The position numbers and the translations under genes were made by a program. From Sympetrum striolatum (Eukaryota; Arthropoda; Insecta; Odonata; Libellulidae): 64,000 bases of DNA. Location: NCBI GenBank assembly GCA_947579665.1, contig OX388341.1:25615147-25679146 (forward strand). Reading direction: 5' to 3'. A model generated the notes under the pieces. It was not told the DNA's origin, did not search any database, and worked only from the letters and a program-made list of their open reading frames with translations. Of this stretch, positions 1 through 11,179 are shown piece by piece (the first letter of the stretch is position 1; every line of letters begins with the position of its first letter).

Positions 1-2090
1 AAACTCTAAAGCATACCTCATTGGAAGTTGGAAAGTAAAGGCCGAAGAGTAAATAAACTCCAATAGGATTCTCTAAGGACGATTCAGCGATGCCGAATTC
101 GTTCGCAGCTGATTTGAATGAGCAGAAAGTGCCTAGCGAAATAGGAAAGGAAGCCTATGACTGCAAGGGAACCATTATAGATTGTAAACCTTGTATTAAC
201 TGCAAAGAAGTTGGGTATGGTTTCGTAGATGACCACGTGGAGGAATCAAAAACCATCTACAAATCAGACCCGACCGCAAAACGATCTTATCGCGGACTGT
301 TTTTGTTATCGATTGGGTCTCGTTTTCATTCTTTTGTGCCCCAAAAGCAATTGAATTTTCTGCATTTTGGTTGGTGGCCAAAATGCATTTGGCCCAGCGT
401 TAGGTTTCCTACAATGAAGACCCTTAAAAGGAAAGAGGGATTTATTCCGTACTATTTGTTATGGTTGCGCCACGTAAAGTACTTTTAAAAATACGAACGA
501 CTCACCTATAAAGCACGGAGAGCAATTTAAAGACTGAGGTGGGCTTAAGATGAGGAGGGCAAAAAGAGGGATCGGTTTTCTGTAAGATATACAGTGTGTC
601 CCAACGCATACAAAGCAATAGCAAAGTTAAAAGCCCTCTTTGGCGCTCTGATGGCGAATTCTACTTTGAATTGGCACGAATAACAGTCAGCCTATGGATT
701 AGAAAAACGTTAAAGCGCAAGAAGATAGAAATCGACTGCAGAACATCCGCAAAAGTTATTTCGATCCCGAAATCGATAAATTTCAAAGGTGACCCCGTCC
801 ATTCCTTTCTTAAGGTGGTGGAAGCTATTTTGTTTATGAAAGCGAAAGTCACGAAGCCGAGTGATTTTATGAATAGTGGCAGTGATTTATCTTACGCAGG
901 AAAACTGAGATAATATTGGTACTTAATAGATGGGTGAAAAGTGAAGGAGGACCCGAAAGCCCTGCTCTAAGTATCCCAGGCATTAATGCCACGAAAGGAA
1001 TTAATCAGGAATATTCCATACATCTCTCATAATTCAGGAGATTTTTAAGGTAATTTTCATCTATTTGATTCATGAGAGATACTTAAATAGTTTCTGATAG
1101 GTGTAAAAACAGACAGAGATGAAACTGTGCAATGTTGCATTTACAAAAAGTAAATGGTTTTATCATTGATATGTTGAAATTGATGTGTTTTCTTCTGAAA
1201 ATAGATTAATGATAAACTCAAGGAAATTTGAAAATGTTCTCCGTGTTTAATTAATTTGAACTGGAACTACACTTACTTTACATCGCATAAATTAACCTTA
1301 ATTACAGAATTATTTAAAAAGGTTCTTAATAGATCTATATCGAAACTTCCCTTGGAATGGATTAGAGTCAAATGCAATGTACTGCTGCAGGTATAGAATT
1401 TAAATTCGTTCAGAAAATATATTACGAACGGAAAATTGAGAACAGAAAATAAATCGTCATTAATTATCAATAAATTAATTTTATGTTATGAAATGCGGGA
1501 AACCTCTGAAATAACTCCTGTAAATGACGTTAAATTAGTTCCTTCATTCTTTATCCTAAATTTACTTAGCAGTTTATTATTGCAAAATGCAATTACTATT
1601 TCACTTCAAAATCTTTCATTTACCCCTAAACTCATTCTTTTAAAAGGTTTACATCAGTTTAAAATGTTACAAAATTTTAAAATATAAGTCTGTTTCTCAT
1701 TCATGATGAAGAAAATCCTTTATTTTTGCCGATTTCGCGCCAAATGTTTAAAAATCCAGATATTATGGAATCGTTATCAAATACCATTACACTTAATCAT
1801 TAACTTTGCAAAGCATTGTAGGCTGAAATATAGTATCACGTTAACGTTAGTTTCATCAATGAAAGATTTACTTGTTGTTTGAAGGAGAATTTGTGTATCA
1901 CAGATGGTATTGCATTCTCAAGCGAAGACAATTGTATTTCTCTATAAAAAAGGGGATTTTGAGGTCTACAAATGAATATTTATTTTTTATTAGTCTTAAG
2001 ATACGATTTTCGCTACTGCTTCGCGAAACCCCTATATTATAAAATAGTGCATCTCAATGTTTTTTATTTTTATAAATTTCTGCTATTATA
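1..2090. other. AT-rich non-coding stretch
   Basis: No gene recognised. The open frames here (up to 132 codons near the left edge) show no family motif, and overlapping frames on the other strand are equally open, as expected by chance. No tRNA-like or repeat structure was found. Confidence 0.5.
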
Positions 2091-2094
2091 AACT

Positions 2095-2565
2095 TGCAAG
2101 TAAATAATACCACCCTTTCTCTCTCTCATAGAAAACATTTATGTTATAAAAAATATTAATAATATTTGGGATTCCTTTTCATTGCGAGTGCTAAATGGCG
2201 TACTAATATTTTGATTCAAGTAGAGGAAGTATGATAGATGGAGAAGTTGCATTCCATCGTACTTTTTCTAAAGGCACAGAGAGGATAAAAATTGACGATC
2301 GCGTTGCACATTAGTCCGATACCCCTTCTCCGTTCAAAAGAAGTCTTTCTCCATTTACTTCATTCCTACATATTTTTCTTCTGTCTCCGTCGCCTTAATC
2401 CTGCCGTACCTTTTTCTCCATTCATACTTAAACTTACTGAACTTTAACATTTTTATTTTCTTCATTCCTTTCCGAATCTTATTCATAGATTCTTCTCTCT
2501 CTCGACTTGTCTCCCCTTTCCTTCAGCTTTCCTTTTTATTCCTGCTGACACTAGATAAAATTTAA
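2095..2565. repeat. pyrimidine-rich tract (plus strand C/T)
   Basis: Mostly C and T on the plus strand, with TCTCTCTC at its start and many TTCTT and CCTT steps. It has no fixed repeat unit and looks like degenerate simple sequence. No coding evidence. Confidence 0.5.
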
Positions 2566-4690
2566 CATAACGCCATTTCTTTTTCGGCCTCTGGACCAAA
2601 AGTTTCTCTTGGAATGAAGGAGCCAGTTACTGCTAGGAAGAAAAGCAATAAAGCCGAGAAAGAAATGTTTCGCACGATGGAGATTCCGGTTCTTTTTCTC
2701 TTTCGGCTCGAATAGCTTAATAAAAACTTTTGAGGAATGCACGTTTGATCTTTCTAAAATCATCATAACTCTGCATGTATGCTGCTCGATTGCGCACATT
2801 TTAATCTCTTTTTGCAATTACTGTGATCACAATTCACATCGTTTCGAAAAAGTTTATTTTTAACGGAATCATATGAAATTAAAATTTCATATTACGTATC
2901 GAGCCTGAAAATCAACCGTTAAATTTCAAATCGAACATTTTTCACGGTCGCTTTGCGTTACGACTTTTAATGTAGGGGGCTGTTGTCTCTACTACGCTTT
3001 TACGTTTCATTAATTCAGCAACGAATCTCTAACCGAAATTTATTCTTGCGATTATGATAGTATTAACCATTTTATTGGTAAATTTTGATTTAAGGCATCA
3101 AAATTTATATAACGAAAAACGTGAAAAAGAAATACTAAATAGATTTAGAAAATTAATTTCAGAAAGGTTAGTTAATGGAATGAGACTCAATTAGAATAGG
3201 AATAAACTTCTAATGAAATATTTAATCATATTAGAGATTCGTCTACTAATTATCTCGCTCCATTTTTCATTAGAATAGTTGGAAATCTTAATCAATATTC
3301 AAGTTTATTTGCTGTTGCGCTTTATTGTTTCTTAATGCAGTTTTCGAATTATTTAAAAAAATATTAAACTCCAAATCCTTTCTTTGCCTAAAGATGAATA
3401 CTAATAGGATGCAAGATTTTCATCAAAGTATTATTACGGATAGAACTAAGATTTTTGATAACGTTTGTCTAAGACGGAACAAAATGTGCCCGCGGTGCCG
3501 TACCTAAGAAAGAGAAAATACATATTAGGAGTCATTCTACTCTTCTTAAATCTCTTTTTTCATGTATATGTATCATTTTGCTTAGACTTTGCCAAGTAAA
3601 CTCGCAATGGATATCTGAAGTAGAGATATTAGAACATGCGACTAACTTAACCTGTGTTTTTCACCATCATTACGAGGAATTAAACGGCAGTCATACGTTT
3701 GTTGTAAGGAAATAAGGAAAGGGTTGATGCTCAGGAAGTAGACATATCTGGAGAGCAATTACGGCTCAACTTAATTTAACATTATAATTGCTTAATTCAG
3801 AGAAACTGAAAAACTTTGTATGTTAAAGGGCTCATGTATGGCCAAAATGGGCAGCGCGTTCGGCTTTGGTGGATTTCCCAGGAATTCCAGATACTTACGG
3901 CTATTACATAACAAGTGAATTGAGTAAAATTTTGATAAGCTGATATTATATTTGTAATAGGAAAATCACGGGAAGATATTATAAGATGAACAAAACTTTC
4001 AGAAAAATAATAGGAAAAGATACAATGCCATCAATTTGGTGAGAACAATAGAAAACGATGAAAATTATTACAGCCACAGTGAGTTCATAAAATTATATGC
4101 GACTACAGCGGAGAATTCGCAAACCATTTTTCATATGTAAGCATAGTCTTAAAGGGCTCTTTTCTTAGCATAAAGAGGTTTGAGTACTGTTTGCTTTTCC
4201 TTTTGAGGCTGAACATGTGCTCTTGATTTTCCTCTTTCCTATCTCTCAGTCCGACATCGCTGGGAAAAGTACTCCCGTAAGTATTTCCTATTTTTAGATC
4301 GCAAGCAAATGAGTAATGAAGGCTGATTTTAGTTAAGGAGGGACTCGTTTAAGCGAAGGAAAAACTTTAAATTGTCCTTTTTATCATGAAAGTTCTTCTT
4401 TAGAAAGAAAACTCTCGATTTAAAAATTAAAATTCATGTAATTGCCAAGAATCAATATTTTGTAGATATAAATCTCCAATTTAGATATTCTTAAATACCT
4501 GATATTCATGATCTCTTTTCCTTTCATCATACTATTCATAAAATACGAATATTATACAACACTTTAAACGATATTTTACGTAACGTTTTCTAAGATATAA
4601 AATAATTTAGGCTACAGTTCGATTCGAAAATTTTCAAAACTTTCTTAATTCAATTATTTTTCGAAATATTATTTTTTACAATATTAATCT
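2566..4690. other. AT-rich non-coding stretch
   Basis: No gene recognised. It contains a small hairpin at 2,871-2,892 (10-bp arms ATATGAAATT, 2-nt spacer) and a weak tRNA-like segment described separately. Confidence 0.45.
3836..3892 (+). repeat. weak tRNA-derived SINE-like fragment
   Basis: TGGCCAAAATGGGCAGCGCG resembles an internal polymerase III box A (consensus TGGCnnAGTGG) as found in tRNA-headed SINEs. About 35 bp on, AGGAATTCC sits where box B should be but is a poor match to GGTTCGAnTCC. It may be a decayed SINE head or chance. Confidence 0.25.
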
Positions 4691-5010
4691 GTGACACTTC
4701 CCAACTCTCGTTCTCTTCACACCATCGGTAATTTTGCTTTCATTAAACCCTATCCTCTTTAGTTCCTCTTAATTTGCCCTGATGCAAGTCATCTCTCCTG
4801 TGCCTTCCCTCTTTCTCGCTCTCTTTATTTTCATATACGGTCTGCTACCAGCTCCATCTTTTCAAGTATTTAGTCCGCACGGGCGATCTCTTCTCATTTC
4901 TTGGTGGTCTTACAACCCAGTCCCTCCCTCGCCATGACCTTGTCTTCATTCTCCTTTCCCTGTCTTTGCTCTTCCTTTCTCTTTTACCGATCCTTCGTTT
5001 TCATTATGAA
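4690..5010. repeat. pyrimidine-rich tract
   Basis: Plus strand dominated by C and T (CTCTCGTTCTCTT, CCTCTTTCTCGCTCTC and similar). No fixed unit. Same class as the other tracts in this window. Confidence 0.45.
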
Positions 5011-6105
5011 GTAGGCGTCACTTAGAAAGCTCTTCCTTAACCAACTACATGCCTCGTGCGAGCCTTCCTATAACTTTTCTCTGATCTAAGAAAATATTAG
5101 GGCCTTGTCTTCCAGTGATTGCGATTAACATTCTTAGATTTTGGCTGAAAGAACGAATTTCTACAATTGTTCATTTCACTATTATTATTTTCGTTTATGC
5201 GTTTCGGAGACTAAACTATAATATAAGTATATGTAAGTGTAAGTATAAGTAAGCAAATGCAGGTTGAAATATCTTTGCGTGAGAACGGCTTAACTTTGAA
5301 AGTGGAGGAAGAATGATCGTGACAGTTCCTTTTGAGGTGGCTTCAGTTGTAGTATTGTTTGGCAGGCACAAGTTTAATTCGTTTATGATGAAGTGATGAT
5401 GGAGCACTTTAGATGATAAAATTTTTCTGATGTATCTGTAAGACTTTAAAGTTAGAACAAAATGATTAGTGGCATGTTTCAGATTACCTATCCATTTTTT
5501 CTTATTTATGATATAATTTACTGTATTTGTCTCCAGATTAATTCGATATTATTTATTCGAATTTATCAATGCGTATATGGTTGTGCTAGTACTATTTCCA
5601 ATAATCATTCCAGGTTTCCTTGAGTATTCTGTTTGTCCAGAAATATTTGAATGAAAATATTTTTCACTGTTTCTGGAGGTGATGAAAAAATGAGTTTCTA
5701 CCTCAGATCTTCTTTATATTAATTCTTATTAAGATATTAATTCTCTAAAAAGATTCAGTCTGAGCTGTAATTTTAATTCAACGGGTTTATAGATTAAGAT
5801 TGACGTGAAAATTGTTTCATGCTTGTGTCGAATCTTTAAATCTTCGACAGTTCGTATTTACTTCCGTGATCATGTGTTTGTAGACCGTAAATTATTCATA
5901 GCCAAACGGTTTGGAAACGACAAAGACATTTCCTTTACCGCTTTTCGAGTCCGGACAGGTAGATTTGTGTAGAGATCCCTCTAATAACGTCCACTATTTG
6001 GCGTCCCGATGACGTTCAGCTCTCCAACAAAGTGAATCTTCGATGTCTTGGCGAGCGAATGTTTTCGCCATTAGCTCCCTCCAATAGCTTTCTTCCATTT
6101 CTCTT
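5011..6105. other. AT-rich non-coding stretch
   Basis: Nothing recognisable as a gene, RNA or repeat family. Confidence 0.45.
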
Positions 6106-6109
6106 TGAA

Positions 6110-6990
6110 AGACCTTATCCAGAATGTCTACTTCCTCACTCAATACCCACTCAATACTCGGCCATCCTTCGCTAATCTGCGCCTCCCCACTCTTCGCTCT
6201 TCTTCTCATGAATGTTCCATGGATGACTGTTCCACGGGATCCGCACCTCCGATTTTATCATCTCTCTCGCCTTTTGTGTTTATTTTCGGAGAACCCACCC
6301 CTCCCTCAACCTTTGACCTATCCCTTTACCCTTAAACCCCCTTCTCCCCCACCCCGTGCATACTCCAAGTGCCTCTTTTAATTAATTAGGTAGTTCTCCC
6401 ATGGGATCGCTTCAATATTCCCTTTGAATGCAAATAATTACGCTGAATATGACATGACTTCGTGTCGCGCCTCGCTACGAATCCAATCTGCCTGATATCC
6501 TCGACCCGCCTCTACTTGCTCGCCGTATTCCTTCTCTTGCTTAATTTATCCTCTCATTATCCCGCACCATTCCGACCGCGTCTTCTCTTTGCCTTCCCTC
6601 TTTCTCCACTTCTTACCTCACTTTTTTCCTCCTTCCCACACAAATTCCCTCGCTAAACTGCACCTTTCCCCGGTGTAATTTCTGTTTCGGTGGCGCCGCC
6701 GGTGCTTTCGACGCATGCTTTACTTCTTATCTTCCACACCATGACCTCTTCTCCTTAAATCCCCTTTCCTATCTCATACCGGACTTTCCCAAGGATTTCC
6801 CGGCTTGCGTCTCTAATTTCTCGTGGTCTCCCCATCCCTTCCATTTTGGCGCATTTCGTGTCCACTATCTCGACTTCCCGTGCCTTCTCCATCCCACACC
6901 CGCTCAACACCTCGCGCCCGCTTGATTTTTACTGCCTCTGCAGCCTAATCCTTATCTCACACTATTTGTTTATCCTCCAACTTGAATCGT
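6110..6990. repeat. long pyrimidine-rich tract, about 0.9 kb
   Basis: C/T-rich on the plus strand for most of its length, with several CpG and runs such as CTCCCCCACCCC. Two overlapping plus-strand frames and one minus frame are open here. Their translations are low-complexity S/L/P/F, a by-product of composition and not a sign of a gene. Confidence 0.5.
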
Positions 6991-6994
6991 CCGT

Positions 6995-8735
6995 GAATTT
7001 TTGAGATTTTTATCTTCCATTGCGCCCCGATCTAAATTTAGAGTGTGGGTGGTCTTTCCCCCTTTTTTTAAGCCTTGAAAAGGAACCGTGTTCGCGGAAG
7101 ATTTGCCGCTCGAGTGTCGTAATACAAGGAATTATTTTTGATACGGAAATGGCACGTTGTATATTTTTGGCTTTCGAGAAAACTCCTTATCTACTTCTGG
7201 GAACTCTAAACTGGTCTCATTGTAAGAAAGGGTTGGGTACAAATATGGAAATGAAAGATATCCAAGGGAAAAGAAGGGTTCCTCGTATTCAGCGACGACA
7301 TTTCGGTGAAATTATACTAAAATGTCATGCTGAAAATAGAAGTAAGAAAGCTAATGTGAGAGTTGACTTTAAAGAAAAATCCCCGTCTGCAAAAGATAAA
7401 AAAATATATACCAGCATCATTATAACTCTTAGTAAGTAACTTAATAAGACAAAAGCGACCCGGGTTTTGTTGGAATGCTACATTATTAGATAAAAACAGA
7501 AATTTTTAGCTGTTTTAGTGTAAGTGAGCATTATGAAGTCGGTGTTTTTGGGTTTCAGATAGTTAAAATTTAACTAGATGGTATTATTTGGTCAATTAAT
7601 TGATCAAAAAAACTAATTATGTGTAGTTAATTGAAATAACTACAGAAATAATCAAGGAAAAAATGATTTTCAGTGTTTTAACCCTTCGATATTTCCCTAC
7701 ATTCTTGAACGTTTGCTTTATTGTAAATTCGGATGGTTCTTTTTTCCTACAAATATCAGGTGTTATTCAAACTAGATGCATATTATACTCTCATATATTT
7801 GCGAACTACAAATTTTAGACCGTGTGCTTTTGAAACTTTGTTCACACTTATTTAAACTTCCGTTAAATAAAGTGGATCTCTTTAAATTTGAATGCCCGAT
7901 AGGTATGCTGTTCAATACTTTAATTACATGTCTAACACCTAGAAATAAGTATTAAGCTTGGAAAGCCTGATTTTTAGTGAGTGGATGAGGACATTATGCA
8001 TCAGGTCGACTGTTTAGTTAATCGCATTAAGATGGCCATCGTTTTGAAAAGTTCAGCCCATAGTCAGGAATTCAAACTCGTAGGGGGAAAAAAAGCTTAG
8101 CGGGACTTGTTAATCCGTAGAGATTTTCTCATAATTACCGAAGGAGTTTCTTTCAGCTTTGAGTGAGAGCGCCTGTCAGTAATTAAAGGAGTTAAGTGAA
8201 ACGCACTCGAAATAGGGCCGCAACGACGAGGAGGAACGTTGAGAATCTTGAACGAGGCGCGGAGGCGAGATACCTGGAAGCAAGAAAGAGGGAGAAACGT
8301 TATTACGTTTCATCTGCAGTTTCATTTAGAGCCCGGAATAAAGAGAAAGGATAACGGGTATCGGAAAGTAGAGAAAGGAGAGGCATAAAGCTCTAATGAC
8401 GTGGCGTTTGATTAGACCGAGCTTTACGCTACGGTTTCCGGGAGAGAATTCTCGACATTCTCTCGAAAGTTTTCTTTTTTGCCTGGTACCCGAGAAATTT
8501 TCCAGAATTCGTGGGATTTGCTGTTTGAGAGGTATCCGGAGGATAAGCAATACAGCAATCGTAATGTAACACTCAAGAATATTTCTTGACCATTGTGTTA
8601 AACATTTTCCTGGTCCGGTAATTATGAAATTGCAAATTAAGTGTAACTGATCAACTTAAACAGTAAATTAACTGTAACGGATTTTTACAAAATATGCACC
8701 CGGGAGACTACAAAAATTTTAAATAGGAGAAATAT
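6995..8735. other. non-coding stretch
   Basis: No gene recognised. A 139-codon open frame at 7,020-7,439 has no motif I know. A moderately GC-rich, purine-biased patch lies at 8,160-8,300. Confidence 0.45.
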
Positions 8736-8741
8736 TCGATG

Positions 8742-8770
8742 TTACCGGGACCCAAACCCGGATCTTTCGC
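8742..8770 (-). repeat. tRNA-derived (box B) fragment, minus strand
   Basis: Read on the minus strand, GGATCCGGGTTTGGGTCCCGG-like sequence carries a box B and T-arm signature. Only the 3' half of a tRNA-like head is visible, and it abuts the A/T tail of the neighbouring retroelement end. A similar box B lies 260 bp away on the opposite strand. Confidence 0.4.
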
Positions 8771-8930
8771 TTTATTTATTTATTTGAGATTTCATTGCAA
8801 GTTGGTCTTCTGGCCAGGTGGCAATGTTTAAGGGGAACATAAAAATGATTTAAGCCTGGCATTTGCCCAAAGACGGGAGGGAAACCCCTCCAAAAACCTC
8901 CCGTAGGCTGTACTATTGCGACTGATACAA
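8771..8930 (-). mobile_element. LINE-like retroelement 3' end with AAAT-type tail
   Basis: Read on the minus strand, a GC-richer segment ends in AAATAAATAAATAAA (plus 8,770-8,784), a tail common on CR1-, L2- and jockey-like LINEs. The segment has a strong hairpin: ACGGGAGG at 8,873-8,880 pairs with CCTCCCGT at 8,897-8,904, and an outer AGCCT/AGGCT pair extends it. No coding part was seen, so this is a 5'-truncated copy or a non-autonomous relative. The clade is not assigned. Confidence 0.4.
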
Positions 8931-8982
8931 GAAATATATCTTGTCAATTGAAACAGATTCAAAGAATTAGCATCGTATGTAC

Positions 8983-9045
8983 TAGTAACTCGGTTAGAGT
9001 AACCATTCGAAAAGTGGAAGATCCAGGTACGAGTCCCGGTCTCCT
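8983..9045 (+). repeat. tRNA-derived SINE head
   Basis: TAACTCGGTTAGAG resembles a tRNA D-arm (box A), and GGTACGAGTCC about 35 bp later matches box B, followed by CCGG completing the T-arm. The spacing is right for a tRNA-like head. It is not a functional tRNA, as no matching acceptor stem is visible. A weaker minus-strand relative lies at 8,742-8,770. Confidence 0.5.
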
Positions 9046-9059
9046 CAAAAATTTTACCT

Positions 9060-9535
9060 CAATTCATCCCCAGGAAATGTTAGTGTCTCGTGAAGATGAC
9101 AATTTCCAAGTGAGCGGAGCACCCTAAGCTATTCATACCAAATATACATGAAATTCTGCTGGGCTTATTTTAAGATGACTTAAGTTTACTTGACCATACT
9201 TTTAAATTGTTCAGCTTTTTCTTTTGCTCACGACCTACGTATATAAATTACAAAAACATTTCACATTTTATCGTAATTCACGAGTTTCCGTTTTTGGTTC
9301 AAAACGTCTTACATCTGGAACTCTTTCTTTCCACCACGCAGCTAATTCCTTCGATTAGAATTCACATTGTGGTTTCTGATAACAAATGCATTCATTCTCA
9401 AAAATGAGGAAGCGAGCCGGAAACAAAAGGCGAGTGAATCACACGAAAGGACAGAATGTAAGTAAATGAAACTTATTCGATCACAGGGCTGTCACGAAGA
9501 ATTTTATTTCTAATTTATTTCGAGGGTCGCGTATC
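9060..9535. other. non-coding stretch
   Basis: Nothing recognised. The start may be the body of the SINE whose head ends near 9,045, but no second copy in the window allows its end to be drawn. Confidence 0.35.
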
Positions 9536-9539
9536 TTTT

Positions 9540-9870
9540 TTTTTCGAGATATTCCGTCGTGGCCAAGCTGCCTGTGGATCGCATCCAAAAAGAAAGGGGT
9601 AAACAGAGAGGAAATAAATGGAGGCAGAGAAAGATGGGAAAATAAAAGCGGAGTGGTGATTTTCGAAGGGAGGGGAGATTGGAAATGAACGCGTCGCTGA
9701 AAGAGAATTCAGAGAGGTAACGGACAAAGAGAGAGAGAGGACGATGAAATGAAGCAGATAAGACCTGGGTGAAAGAGACACATGGACGCGTTATGAGGAA
9801 GGAAAGAGGGGAGGATAAAGAAGAAAGAAATGGGGAAAGGGAGAGTCGGGAAGGATTAATTTCCTGGCAT
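9540..9870. repeat. purine-rich tract (plus strand A/G)
   Basis: Plus strand mostly A and G, with GAGAGAGAGAGG near 9,730. Two minus-strand frames open through it translate to S/L/F/P-rich low-complexity sequence and are not called as genes. Confidence 0.5.
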
Positions 9871-9879
9871 ACGGCCAAA

Positions 9880-10990
9880 GACTCCGTTGCATGGCGTTTT
9901 TGCAGAGCTATATTTTTATTTATTTATCCGTGGTGCCGGTAAAACATCCCCCATCGCCCACCGCCTCTATGCCGATTCAACCGATCACCCAAATGTCTTC
10001 TCGAGATAGGCACGTGGTGTGGAAGGGCGGACGCTTTTTTTGGGGGCAGCGCCACTGGTGGCCGTATCGATAAGGGGCCTCCTGTTGGGACGGCTGGAGG
10101 GAGAACTATTCGTATTGGGAAAAGAAGTACGTTTCCAAGGATAGGAAAGAAGAAATGAGGAGAAAAAGGTAAACAAAGAGGAAAGGAAAGATAACTAGAC
10201 GCAGAGGTTTGCGAAATGGAATTGCGGCGTAGGGAAGATTAATTTTTTATGAAATGAATTTCCCAGGAAGAGGAAAAAAGGTTCCCCAAAAGTTTTTTTT
10301 TCTTTCTCATTGTGTATATACGTCATTTCTCAAGATATCGTTTTTTCTCCGCTTCTTCCTGTGCATATCCGTTTGTTTGCCCAAATCCTTTTTTTGCCTA
10401 TATGCCGAAAGTTTGAGTGTGTGCAACGGGTGTTCATTATCTCACGTGTTAAATTTCGATCCCATCACTCCGCTCTATTCTTAGAGAATGGAAATTCGTT
10501 CGCGATTTTTATAGCTAGGAGTTGAGGAACTACAACTATACAAAACCATAAATAAATGAGGATTTCTATTTTTATTATTGAAAAGATATTCAGTCTATTT
10601 TTAATATCTTTGAAGGACCTTCAGCTCTTTATTCCATGGTATATTAAAATATAACCGATGATTTATATTTTGAGCATTTATTTTGATTATAGGAAAAGTT
10701 ATTTTAGGTGGTCAAAAGTTTTCTTTTCAAGAAGATATATGCATACCAACGCTAATCCCACATAGTTATCTTAAACTCAAAATATCAATCAAGTATTCTC
10801 CACTTTTATGGTTATTGACTATTGCTGTTTAGGTGGAGGTTTTAGGAAATCATACCTAGAAAAAATTGAATATGAAGTTAATATTAAAAGGGTATGCTTA
10901 ATTCACATCCGCTTCCAAAATTCTCCCTGGTCAGACATTTTTTCTTGTAAACTTTACTATGATCTAATTTAGATTTTTTCATTTACAGTT
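9880..10990. other. non-coding stretch with short purine tract
   Basis: A purine-rich segment covers about 10,090-10,240. The rest is AT-rich with no recognised gene or repeat. Confidence 0.4.
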
Positions 10991-10995
10991 AGCAT

Positions 10996-11178
10996 AATTA
11001 GGGATTGGAAGGAAAAGGGTAAATTGCGCATAAGGGCGTGCACCCAGAAAAAATGCTAAAGAAAAACGGACTTGAAAAAATTCTGACTGGGCCGAATCGA
11101 ACCCGGGATCTTCCTCTATCCGGGAGGCTGCCTTAACCACTAGGCTACCTATACAGAACATTTCACAATTAGGGATTG
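10996..11178. repeat. target-site duplication pair of the SINE
   Basis: AATTAGGGATTG occurs exactly at 10,996-11,007 and 11,167-11,178, immediately outside the SINE. The identical copies suggest a fairly recent insertion. Confidence 0.7.
11008..11166 (-). mobile_element. complete tRNA-derived SINE with 12-bp target-site duplication
   Basis: On the minus strand the element opens with a tRNA-like head: GCCTAGTGGTTAAGG (box A) and GGTTCGATTCG (box B), about 75 bp in total. A body of about 80 bp follows. The 12-mer AATTAGGGATTG flanks it as a direct repeat at 10,996-11,007 and 11,167-11,178, which fits target-primed insertion by a LINE machinery. Its length is 159 bp. The 3' end (plus-strand left) has no clear poly(A). 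The overlapping 60-codon minus-strand open frame is not a gene. This is the best-delimited mobile element in the window. Confidence 0.75.
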
Positions 11179-11179
11179 A

